DNA from: Reticulitermes speratus
Lineage: Eukaryota > Arthropoda > Insecta > Blattodea > Rhinotermitidae
Direction of reading: 5' to 3'
Length of the DNA: 64,000 bases
NCBI GenBank assembly: GCA_021186555.1
Contig: JAJKFL010000014.1
Span: 29,218,033-29,282,032, forward strand
Shown: in pieces, positions 53,980 through 62,539 of the stretch
Layout: each line of letters starts with the position of its first letter
Numbering within the stretch: position 1 is the first letter of the stretch
Translations under genes and position numbers: made by a program
The notes under the pieces: model-generated
The model's input: the letters and a program-made list of their open reading frames with translations, nothing else
What the model was told of the DNA's origin: nothing
Databases searched by the model: none

Positions 53980-54500
53980 CACTGAGGTGGTACAACTGTT
54001 CCGGGGAGGAGTGACGTCACCACGCTACCTAGCGTTGCTGTCACAGTGACAATTCCGGCAGTTATAAGAGCAGGCCTGACTGTGCCCATTGAGTGTAAAG
54101 GCGAGTTAGAAGATACGACTCGTTCGAGCCACCCAGATGGTCAGACGGCCTTACTCAATCGCTGTAGTACTGTGCCGGCAGTACTCATGACTGTAAACAA
54201 GTGCGAAGATTGCTTGGCACGACACGCATATGGTAAGGATAGTCCAGCCGGTTCTTAGTACTGACCGGTGGCTGTTGTTATCATCGTCATCGTAAAATGT
54301 GAAAGTTGTTCGTGTGCCTTATTTATTTATTATTATTTATTTAATGATGCTAGACGTAATTGAAGACTAAGTTCTAGCGATCGGGCGGTAGTGAATAACC
54401 CGGAAATAAAGCCAAAGAAAGTGAGGGACAGAAAAATGTGACGGACACGTCATAACTTGGGTTAATCGTGGCTTTTCGCAGACCCAGGCGAATTTTGGGT
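53980..54500. other. No gene or repeat recognised
   Basis: An AT-rich TTATTTATTATTATTTATTT phrase at about 54322. Nothing else. Confidence 0.5.
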
Positions 54501-54504
54501 TAAA

Positions 54505-54735
54505 AGCTGTCCCATTACAGGCCTGCGCAGGCCCTTAGGGCTCCAAGAGGTTGAGGCTCCCAAACTTTCTAAACAGTCTGCACATGAAGTTGGTAAGGTT
54601 GTCAGCCTTATGCACCGGCCGCCTTTATCCCCTAGGAGGTATTGGTACTCATTTCTGTGAGAGGCTGAGTCGACCCCAGGGCCATAGTGCGGAAGGTTGG
54701 TATCTCAAATTCAGCGAAGACCGCCATGTTTCACG
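54505..54735 (-). mobile_element. SINE-3 copy, 5'-truncated
   Basis: CCCATTACAGGCCTG, GCCCTTAGGGCTCCAAGAGG, GGTAAGGTTGTCAGCC, TATGCACCGGCCGCCTTTAT and GAGTCGACCCCAGGGCCATA are the reverse complement of the SINE-3 body at 56395-56698. Confidence 0.75.
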
Positions 54736-54879
54736 CATTTTTCCATTTCAGTAGGCCTACTCATTGTCATCCAATCATTCGATTCTGTTTATGAGCTGAA
54801 TCTTTAAGCGCACTACACATAAATGATTATTAGTTATTCAAAGAGTGCCGGGTTTAGTCCTGTTCTTTATTATTATTAT

Positions 54880-55143
54880 TTAATATATACTTCTTCTTCT
54901 TCGCTTCATGGATTAGGCATTGATTCCTGTTCCGAACTTATACATCAGCCCTCAAGTTCACTCAATCTGCGACGTGGGCGACCTACACTTCGTCTTCCTC
55001 GTGGATTGTATTCTCGTATTTTAGTTAATCTTTCGTTATTCATTCTATGTGTTGTCGCCATTCTGTTCTTTTTTGTTTTATCTTATTCATTGCATATATT
55101 CCCAATTCTTTTGTTACGTCTTCATTCCTGACTCGATCTACTA
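54880..55143 (-). pseudogene. LINE fragment, 3' part, split by a mariner
   Basis: Minus strand, reading away from the mariner: DRVRNEDVTKELGIYAMNK, QKRTEWRQHIE, then a stop, and further on NPRGRRSVGRPRRR. These are the blocks between the reverse transcriptase and the C-terminal tail of a non-LTR retrotransposon. It continues the fragment at 56051-56200 in the same frame if the mariner and one TA are removed. Confidence 0.75.
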
Positions 55144-56050
55144 GGTACGCCCAGAAAGTAATGCAACACATTTTTTTTCTCATTCACAATTGATTTTATT
55201 AAAACTTCAAATATGTCACATCATTACATGAATCTTTGGCCTTACGCCACCGAGATGCGAGAGCCTGTATGCCTTCGCGGTACCACTCTGCAGGTCTCTG
55301 TCGCAACCACCTCTTTACTTCAGCAATGACTTCCTCGTCGTCCTCAAACCTCTTTCCGCGGATTGCACCTTTCAAGGGACCGAAAAGATGGTAGTCGGAA
55401 GGAGCCAGATCCGGGCTGTACGGTGGATGAGGCAGGACAGTCCACTGAAGTTTTGTGATGGCCTCTCGGGTACGCAGACTTGTGTGTGGCCTCGCATTGT
55501 CGTGTTGAAGAAGCACTTTTGTCGCATCTTTATGGGAACGAACTCTCCGGAAACGCTTCTTCAGCTTCTTCCCTTACCAATACCGAGTACAGCGGCCAGT
55601 TCCCTGGTTGTGATTCTCCGATCGTCTCGAATAAGACTGTCGGCTCGTTGCACTGTTGCAGGCGTCACAGCTGTTGATGGGCGGCCCGAGCGCGGGAGAT
55701 CAGACAGAGTGCCCCGTCCTTGTTCTGATAACGCCAATCGCTTCGCCCAACGGCTGACGGTGCTTTTATCCACTGCCATGTCTCCATAGACCTTTCTTAA
55801 GCGCCTGTGAATTGATTCACTCGTTTCGTTTTCTGCCAAAATAAACTCAATTACTGCTCTCTGTTTAGAACGCACGTCACTTGCAGACTCCATTTTGAAA
55901 GCTCACTACTGCGCTGCTATCCAGCGGGAAACATTGCGCCTATGTGCATAAACGCGGGACATTTTAAAGATACAGCACGCAAAATATCATTTTTATCCAA
56001 CAAAATTGGGCCGAGAAAAAAAATGCCTTGCATTACTTTCTGGGCGCACC
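55144..56050 (-). mobile_element. Second mariner element (DD34D), internally deleted, 907 bp
   Basis: TA at 55142-55143 and 56051-56052 flank inverted ends GGTACGCCCAGAAAGTAATG and GGTGCGCCCAGAAAGTAATG (second read from the right), with two or three mismatches in about 28 bp. These ends differ from those of the element at 49348, so it is a different mariner lineage. It lies inside a LINE reading frame. Confidence 0.9.
55199..55893 (-). pseudogene. Mariner transposase, deleted in the middle
   Basis: The N-terminal part, 55893 down to 55561, is an open 110-codon frame: KQRAVIEFILAENETSESIH, VDKSTVSRWAKRL and RSGRPSTAVTP (helix-turn-helix DNA-binding domain). It stops after GIGKGRS. The C-terminal part, about 55516 to 55199, reads LLQHDNARPHTS, PHPPYSPDLAPSDYHLFGPL and ends after DVTYLKF. 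D of HDNAR to D of PSDYH has 34 residues between, the DD34D spacing. The missing middle holds the first catalytic Asp. Confidence 0.9.
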
Positions 56051-56200
56051 TAGTAGTTTTGTAATTCCTTTCACGCGGCGTAAGATTTTCATTTCAGTGG
56101 CTTGGATTCTGCTGTTGTCTTTCTGAGAGGGTACCCAGGATTCACGTCCATACGTTAAGACAGGTGTGGTGGCCATTGTCTTATAAAATTTCAACATTTA
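56051..56200 (-). pseudogene. LINE fragment, 5' part, split by a mariner
   Basis: Minus strand: [20 protein letters not shown] then [19 protein letters not shown], running into the mariner end. This is the block after the reverse transcriptase core (YGxExWxLxxKDxxRIQAxEMKFLRxVxG). Its continuation is at 54880-55143. Confidence 0.8.
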
Positions 56201-56204
56201 ATAT

Positions 56205-56380
56205 ATACAAGAAACTAAAAATATGTCGGTACGAACAGTGGCAAGAATGACCTGCAGACGGAAGGTAGGACAGTTGTCAAAGCGCTGTGCATATCAGGTA
56301 ATGGGCCATGTCCAGCGTAATTGTTGGTAATGGGTTAACAGCGGTATTTACAGTCCTCTTCCGGCGGTTGGTTTGATGGT
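56205..56380. other. No gene recognised
   Basis: Nothing supported. Confidence 0.45.
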
Positions 56381-56394
56381 GTTCTTTACACCAG

Positions 56395-56698
56395 GGGGGC
56401 ACGCGGTGGCGCAGTTGGTTGAGGCACTGCGCTACAAGCGGGTTCGATTCCGATGGTGTAATTGGAATTTTTCATTGACATAATCGTTTCGGTCGCACTA
56501 TGGCCCTGGGGTCGACTCAGCCTCTAACAGAAATGAGTACCAGGAATCTTTCCTGGGGGATAAAGGCGGCCGGTGCGTAGGGCTGACAACCTTACCACCT
56601 TCATGTGCCGATTATCTAGAAATCTGGGAGCCTCGACCTCCTGGAACCCTAAGGGTCTGTCCAGGCCTGTAATGGGATTGCTTTACCTTACCTTTTAC
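56395..56698 (+). mobile_element. SINE-3 copy, complete
   Basis: tRNA-like head GGTGGCGCAGTTGGTTGAGG and B box GCGGGTTCGATTCCG, then GGTCGACTCAGCCTC, GGATAAAGGCGGCCGGTGCG and a tail of repeated TTACC/CTTTACC phrases. A perfect 11-bp target duplication, CTTTACACCAG, lies at 56384-56394 and 56699-56709. Body and tail resemble SINE-2, suggesting a shared 3' partner. Confidence 0.85.
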
Positions 56699-56709
56699 CT
56701 TTACACCAG

Positions 56710-57350
56710 CATGGAGCAATAGCGAGCTGGAAAATACAGGCACGATCTGTACAAGTTCTGTCGTACCTGATACATATTGCCATTACTCTTCCTGCTGTCC
56801 ACTCTGGAAACATTTAACAATATGGAATTTTAGTTACGTAATGTTCGTTCAACCACAGAAGCAAAAGCACTTCGTCTCGCTCACATTTTTTCCCCTGTTT
56901 TTGTTTACATTCTTGAAGCTACACGAGAATAATTTTTGATCGCATGTCAGAACTGTGGCGTCAGATGGAAATCGTGGAAGAGCCAACAAAGAAATAACAT
57001 CGGAACTTGTTACTGTAATTTTGGCAATTACAAAACTGTGCCTGTTATTTGTTCATTCATCATAACGCGTTCTTCCTGTCAGCTGACCTTGAAGAGCCTT
57101 ACACGTTAAAATCTTTCGGACCAGGGTCCGGCAATTATCTTACGTAACCTTGTCCGCGAGGGAAAAACCATGTTGTTTTGTTTTGTTTTCTGTTTTGAGG
57201 AAGTGGTCTCGAAACGACAGCCGTGAGAACAAAGCATACAGACAGAGCTCCTATTTCGGACATCTGTTTTATAAAAGTTTGAACATTTTGGGAAGAAGGC
57301 TTACAATGTGTGATCGGAGATTTTCACAGCGTTGTGGATGAAGAATACGT
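56710..57350. other. No gene or repeat recognised
   Basis: Nothing supported. Confidence 0.5.
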
Positions 57351-57354
57351 TCTT

Positions 57355-57470
57355 GTGGGATATGACGCCGTGATGGTTGGTGATTTTTTATCGACGTTTC
57401 GGAGGAGCTCCCCGCTTCAGAGTAGTCCGAAACGTCGCTAACAAACGCCCAAGCAACACGCCGTGATATC
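57355..57470. mobile_element. Hammerhead-like inverted pair (ACGTC group), centre deleted
   Basis: Outer arms GGGATATGACGCCGTGATGG and the reverse complement of AAGCAACACGCCGTGATATC. Inside are TATCGACGTTTCGGAGGAG (end of a minus motif) and GTCCGAAACGTCGCTAACAA (end of a plus motif), with most of both cores lost. Confidence 0.5.
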
Positions 57471-57474
57471 TAAG

Positions 57475-57760
57475 AAAACTCTTCTTCGGGACTTCAGTGT
57501 TGGAAATTTAGATGTTAGTTTGACCTTTTAAAACTCAGTAGTCGGTATATATAGCGCCAGTTACAACACTGAAGAACGTAGAAATTTTAATGTAAAGTGT
57601 ATTCCTGGTTTGTGTGATTCTTAGAATAAACAGGTATTATTTCCCTACACAACACTATCCTTTTAGTCTGTAACAGTTCGGTAATGTGTTAGTACTCTCA
57701 TATACTCCGTCAATGACAGTATCAGGTTATTTATCACTTATACTGAACAGTTTTCTCTTC
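57475..57760. other. Repeat R fragment at 57600-57670; no gene
   Basis: GAATAAACAGGTATTATTTC and CTACACAACACTATCC resemble repeat R. Confidence 0.4.
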
Positions 57761-57776
57761 GTTTTTACCCTTCATA

Positions 57777-57990
57777 TTGAATCCCGGTGGGGCGAGATTT
57801 TCCGCACCCGTACAGACCGGCCCTGAGGCCCACCCAGCCTCCTGTACAATGGGTACCTGGTCTGGGTAAAGTGGTTGGGGCGTGGCATTGACCACCCACC
57901 CCCGTGTGGTGCCGAGGTTAAAGAAAGAGTAGAGCTATACATCTACTTCCCCTCTGGGCCTTCGAGGCCTGTTCTGTGGTGAACTTCACC
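57777..57990 (+). mobile_element. SINE-2 copy, 5'-truncated, young
   Basis: Begins within the B-box region (AATCCCGGTGGGGCGAG) and runs through the whole body. A perfect 15-bp target duplication, TTTTTACCCTTCATA, lies at 57762-57776 and 57991-58005. 5' truncation with a target duplication is the mark of target-primed reverse transcription. Confidence 0.85.
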
Positions 57991-58005
57991 TTTTTACCCT
58001 TCATA

Positions 58006-58055
58006 GAAGCCGCAGTAGCTAGTCGTTATACCGACTAGCTATGGGCTAGAGTGTA
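58006..58055 (+). mobile_element. SINE-2 head fragment
   Basis: GCAGTAGCTAGTCGTTATAC and TAGCTATGGGCTAGAG resemble the SINE-2 head only. Confidence 0.4.
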
Positions 58056-58059
58056 GCCT

Positions 58060-58860
58060 ATAGCCTAGTCAATATGTTAGGAGGACGAAGTCCGTGAGTA
58101 CTCTGACGAATTTAGTTATCAGGCTCTTTTCTCCTTAGCTGAACACAAACAATAGACTAGATTTAACGAAATACGAGCTTTCAGTTCTTGAAATCCCGCA
58201 TACATGGTCTGTGTAGAGAATACTGAAACGGATGTGCACTACGCAGTAGCCTAATGCGTGGCGTTAGGAGGGACCCCTTCCGTCTGTTGCTATGATTGTA
58301 CAACAAATCCCCAGGTCTTTGGCAGGAAACACTGTCCCACTAAAAATGCTGTCTGCTGGCCAGATAACGGACCGGGGTGTTTTGAATTAGGTCAGTTGTG
58401 TTATTCTTAAAAGTTACTTGCTGAGTCTGTTATTGCCTGAAGTCTCTAAATCATAGTGCTTGCTGTATGTACCACGTACTGTTGTAGACTCATGGCAACA
58501 GCTGTGACCTTGGCTTGTGCAGGGGGTGGGGAGTCGGACCGTTATATGTTTATGGCCGGTAAGCGACGTATTCCAGTGAAGATACGCTTTGCTTAAGTAC
58601 GGTTGTGTTTTGTGTGGCGAGCTAATGCAGTAATATTATTTTGTGTTGTATTCTCTCTGGGTAGAGATTTGCATAAATTTGACTTCCCGCTTGTTATAAA
58701 CAGAACTGAATACTTACGAAATGGCGACTAGTGGAACGTGATAGATGCAGTGATAGGGAAAATTTTTGACAGCAAATATATGTTGTTTCCACAAGGTTAG
58801 CCTTGAGATAAGGGACTCTACCCACTATGTCAAGGTCAAACCGTTCTCTTTTACCCACAG
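58060..58860. other. No gene or repeat recognised
   Basis: Nothing supported. Confidence 0.5.
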
Positions 58861-58864
58861 GGGC

Positions 58865-58930
58865 TATTTATGTGTTTCGCGCGATTGTCAGAACAAACAG
58901 CGATTATTTCACTATACAGTAGACTATTGA
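58865..58930 (+). repeat. Interspersed repeat R, fragment
   Basis: CAGAACAAACAGCGATTATT and CACTATACAGTAG. Confidence 0.4.
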
Positions 58931-59098
58931 TCAGCTGGTCAATGCGGCCTCAGTTCTTAAGTACTGTATTTGGTACGTTAAATTCGTGTGGTTACGATCA
59001 CTTTAGAAGAACAGGGTAGTGGCATCTAACGTGTTCCCAAACCGGCATCACTCTGAAGAAACCTAGGCATTGCATAAAATTAGCTGCAGTACCGACCG

Positions 59099-59380
59099 GG
59101 ATAGCGTAGTCGGTATTCGACTCGCTACGAGCTGAACGGTCCGGGGATCGAATCCCGGTGGGACGAGATTTTCAGCACCCGTCCAGACCGGCCCTGGGGC
59201 CTACCCAGCCTCCTGTACAATGGGTACCGGGTCATTCCCGGGGTAAAGTGGCCGGGGCGTGGCGTTGACCACCCACCCCCAACTAGCGCCGAGGTTAAGG
59301 AAAGAGTAGAGCTATACCTCTACTCCCCCTCTGGGCCTTCATGGCCTGGTCTAGGGTGAACTTCACCTTCACCTTTACCT
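59099..59380 (+). mobile_element. SINE-2 reference copy, full length, 282 bp
   Basis: Head GGGATAGCGTAGTCGGTATT (A-box region) and GGGGATCGAATCCCGG (B box), body CAATGGGTACCGGGTC, AAAGTGGCCGGGGCGTGGCG, AGCGCCGAGGTTAAGG, and tail CTTCACCTTTACCT. A 9-bp target duplication, TACCGACCG, lies at 59090-59098 and 59381-59389. All other SINE-2 calls were made by comparison with this copy. Confidence 0.9.
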
Positions 59381-59509
59381 TACCGACCGAGTACCATTGT
59401 TTCTTTCACTGCTAATGAATTCACTGTACTGTCTTCGTACTGCTTTGCACTGCAGGCACACTTCCACCTTCACACATCCTGGCTGACCGACTGAGTAACT
59501 TCATTGTGG

Positions 59510-59650
59510 TTGCGTCATAAGCTTGTAGTTACTCATATGGCCAAGAAATTCCGTTGTGTTATGAAGCGCCAAGGTTCATTATCGTGTTCATAAAAGTCCG
59601 TCATTGGGCTGTGTCTTGAGACCACTCAGCGTTATATAATACGATACCTG
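59510..59650 (-). pseudogene. LINE-A tail fragment, decayed
   Basis: CAAGAAATTCCGTTGTGTTA, AAGGTTCATTATCGTGTTCA and AAAGTCCGTCATTGGGCTG align by eye with the plus-strand face of the LINE-A tail at 5440-5515. Confidence 0.55.
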
Positions 59651-59654
59651 CTTT

Positions 59655-60805
59655 TCCAACTTACATATTTGTAACAAGTGGCTAGGATCCGGGTTCGGGA
59701 GGAGTTCGAAACGCCCGGCTGTGGGTTGTTTTGGAGACACGGAGTCGCCATCTGATAGGCCTGAATGTGGAGCAAGAACGCAATCATCTATGCAAGCAAA
59801 GTTCTGTAACTGCGTAATGCTTTTCGAACCAGAGAAACTTTCAAGATGAACGCTTCGGGTTTTTGTGCAGTTTCATTGTAGTTTTGTAACACATTGCAGG
59901 GGAAGGAACTAAGTTCGTTCTTATTTGTGTGAGTTTTTCTTTCTGAGGTGGAAGAAATGTGTTTTGTTTCCGAGATGTATGGAATAGGGCATATGAGGCG
60001 TATTGTTTGCACACGTGAATGACAGTCACGTACGTGCCCTAAACATTACGTTCTTGTAAACAAGAATTATAGAGGGTGAAGAGGGAAGCTATGATATCTG
60101 TATTTCCTGGGAGAGCCTTCTGGAAAACGCGATGGACGTCAATCTGGTTGAAGGAATGTAGGGCTAAGAAAGGAAACCATTGTGCTATTGTCTTAATACG
60201 ACAATAGAGTGCGTTTTACCTTTACCGCAATATTCGGTAGTCGCATTATAGCTGAGGTAACCTGCTGTGTAGGTGGGTGAATACTGATGTGCGGGTATGT
60301 TGTACAGACCGACAGAAGACGCTAACAGCCTCTGATGACAAAGAATCAGTGCCCAACAGAGAACGAAACAGATCATATTCCCTTAGCTATTTTACTGCTC
60401 CTTGCATTTGCATTCAGTTTGGCGTGATAGTGCAAAGTTGCGGGCTGTAAGCGTATCGCATTATGAACTTTGAATTTTTATTTATGAGGATTGTGCTAAT
60501 TTGAAAGCGTTTGCGACCATAACATTGATCGGAAGATACCTTGCTGTTACACAGAATGGAACGTTATACGATAAAACTTGTCATTGTTGTAACATTGCGT
60601 GTGGTATGTTGCTTGTAAGTCAGTGATTACAAATAAGGCGACGATACCAGACAGTCAGATTACGGAATGTGTATTTGCATAAGTTCTTCACACACAAACA
60701 GAACAGTAAAACTGATAACTACGAGTATGTAGAACTAGAAACATAAACATTAGGTTAGTAGGCTTCATTAGTTCTGCCGGGAACTTCACGTTACAGAATC
60801 AGTTC
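59655..60805. other. No gene or repeat recognised
   Basis: Contains a small hairpin, CTATTGTC and GACAATAG, near 60184-60207. Nothing else. Confidence 0.5.
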
Positions 60806-60814
60806 TGTTACTTA

Positions 60815-60851
60815 GTAGTAGTAGTAGTAGTAGTTGTAGTAGCAGCAGTAT
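60815..60851. repeat. (TAG)n microsatellite
   Basis: About a dozen TAG/CAG-type triplets. Confidence 0.9.
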
Positions 60852-60859
60852 AGCTTTTT

Positions 60860-61760
60860 AACGCGGAATTGACTACCGCAGAGCGGGTACTGTCATCCGC
60901 TCTACGGTGCGCAGTCCCACATTAGCTTAGGACTGAGTATTTCCACGCGGGCGCCGTCGTCGGTCGCTATGCAGCAGTGCGCCTTTGAGCGGGTTCCGTG
61001 TTGTGCTGGACACGCGGTAGCAGTCGTACATCGTATCTCCTTCTCAGTGTGTAAATACAAGAGCTAGACCATACAAAGCTGCATGCCCACGATTATACCC
61101 GTACTGACAGGATCATGGGACGTTCGTCGATCAGGAGAGAGTTTAGAGGGTGCTAATGCAAAGTTATATTCTCCTTAGTATAGTCTTGCAAAAAAGGACT
61201 TGGATGTACCGAAAGTAATTGCGACATGCTTGCATAAATATGGTGTAGAAGTTGCTGTACGTAGGAGGCATTACCGCGACCTAACACAATTGGTAATTTG
61301 TAAGCCTGTGTGTACCGCAGTGTCGGAATCGTACCCTGCAGAAGACGTAATATTTACGCGACTTCCTGATGATGTAGTCGGAATGATTTTGGCTGCTGAC
61401 CCACAGAAGGAGCGTAGTTCCGCGTTACGCTTGTCTTGAGCAGGCGGATTGTGATTAATGGGCCAATTGGCAACGCAGTGTGACAGACTGCCAGCTGCCT
61501 GCCGGGTGAACGTCCCGATTGTCTCCATCCGCGTCACTCAGAGGTGATCCAAAGTTTAGTGTTTTACGAGGAGAGCGCGTTGGTTAAAATGGATTTTATA
61601 TCCTTTGTTGTGAAATGTCTCTAATAGGTCTCCACCACACGCCTAGATTAATAGGATCATGATTCAAAAGAACTTTTGTAGGAGTATTTTGCCGCCACAT
61701 TTGCCCGCAGACGGCACAGGTAGGCCACACGTACAGCTGCTCTCCCGCAGCATTCCAGTT
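60860..61760. other. No gene recognised; GC-richer stretch
   Basis: 60860-61060 is richer in G and C than its surroundings. A 79-codon frame at 61200-61439 is open, but I recognise no domain and no splice context, so I do not call a gene. Confidence 0.4.
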
Positions 61761-61764
61761 ACGT

Positions 61765-62535
61765 CCTTAGGTAGTGTACACGTATTTATATGCACAGTAT
61801 GTCCTTAGGTAGTGTACACGTATTTATATGTACAGTATGTCCTTAGGTAGTGTACACGTATTTATATGCACAGTATGTCCTTAGGTAAGTGTACACGTAT
61901 TTATATGCACAGTATGTCCTTAGGTAGTGTACACGTATTTATATGCACAGTATGTCCTTAGGTAGTGTACACGTATTTATATGCACCATATGTCCTTAGG
62001 TAGTGTACACGTATTATATGCACAGTATGTCTTAGGTAAGTGTACACGTATTATATGCACAGTATGTCCTTAGGTAGTGTACACGTATTTATATGCACAG
62101 TATGTCCTTAGGTAGTGTACACGTATTTATATGCACAGTATATCCTTAGGTAGTGTACACGTATTTATATGCACAGTATGTCCTTAGGTATTGTACACGT
62201 ATTTATATGCACAGTATGTCCTTAGGTAGTGTACACGTATTTATATGCACAGTATATCCTTAGGTAGTGTACACGTATTTATATGCACAGTATGTCCTTA
62301 GGTAGTGTACACGTATTTATATGCACAGTATGTCCTTAGCTAGTGTACACGTATTTATATGCACAGTATATCCTTAGGTAGTGTACACGTATTTATATGC
62401 ACAGTATGTCCTTAGGTAGTGTACACGTATTTATATGCACAGTAGATCCTTAGGTAGTGTACACGTATTTATATGCACAGTATGTCCTTAGCTAGTGTAC
62501 ACGTATTTATATGTACAGTATGTCGTTAGTTAGTG
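61765..62535. repeat. 38-bp minisatellite, about 20 units
   Basis: Units read GTGTACACGTATTTATATGC then ACAGTATGTCCTTAGGTA. Variants: loss of one T in TATTTATA, GGTAAGTG for GGTAGTG, and TATATCC for TATGTCC in several units. The last units are more diverged. Confidence 0.95.
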
Positions 62536-62539
62536 TACA

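Noticed and set aside
61200-61439. 79-codon frame that might be an exon
   Set aside because: No recognisable domain, no convincing splice sites assessed, and the reverse strand is also open over much of it.
61765-62535. Possible array of regulatory sites (repeated TACACGTA)
   Set aside because: The repetition follows from the tandem unit. No adjacent gene or other promoter signal supports regulation.
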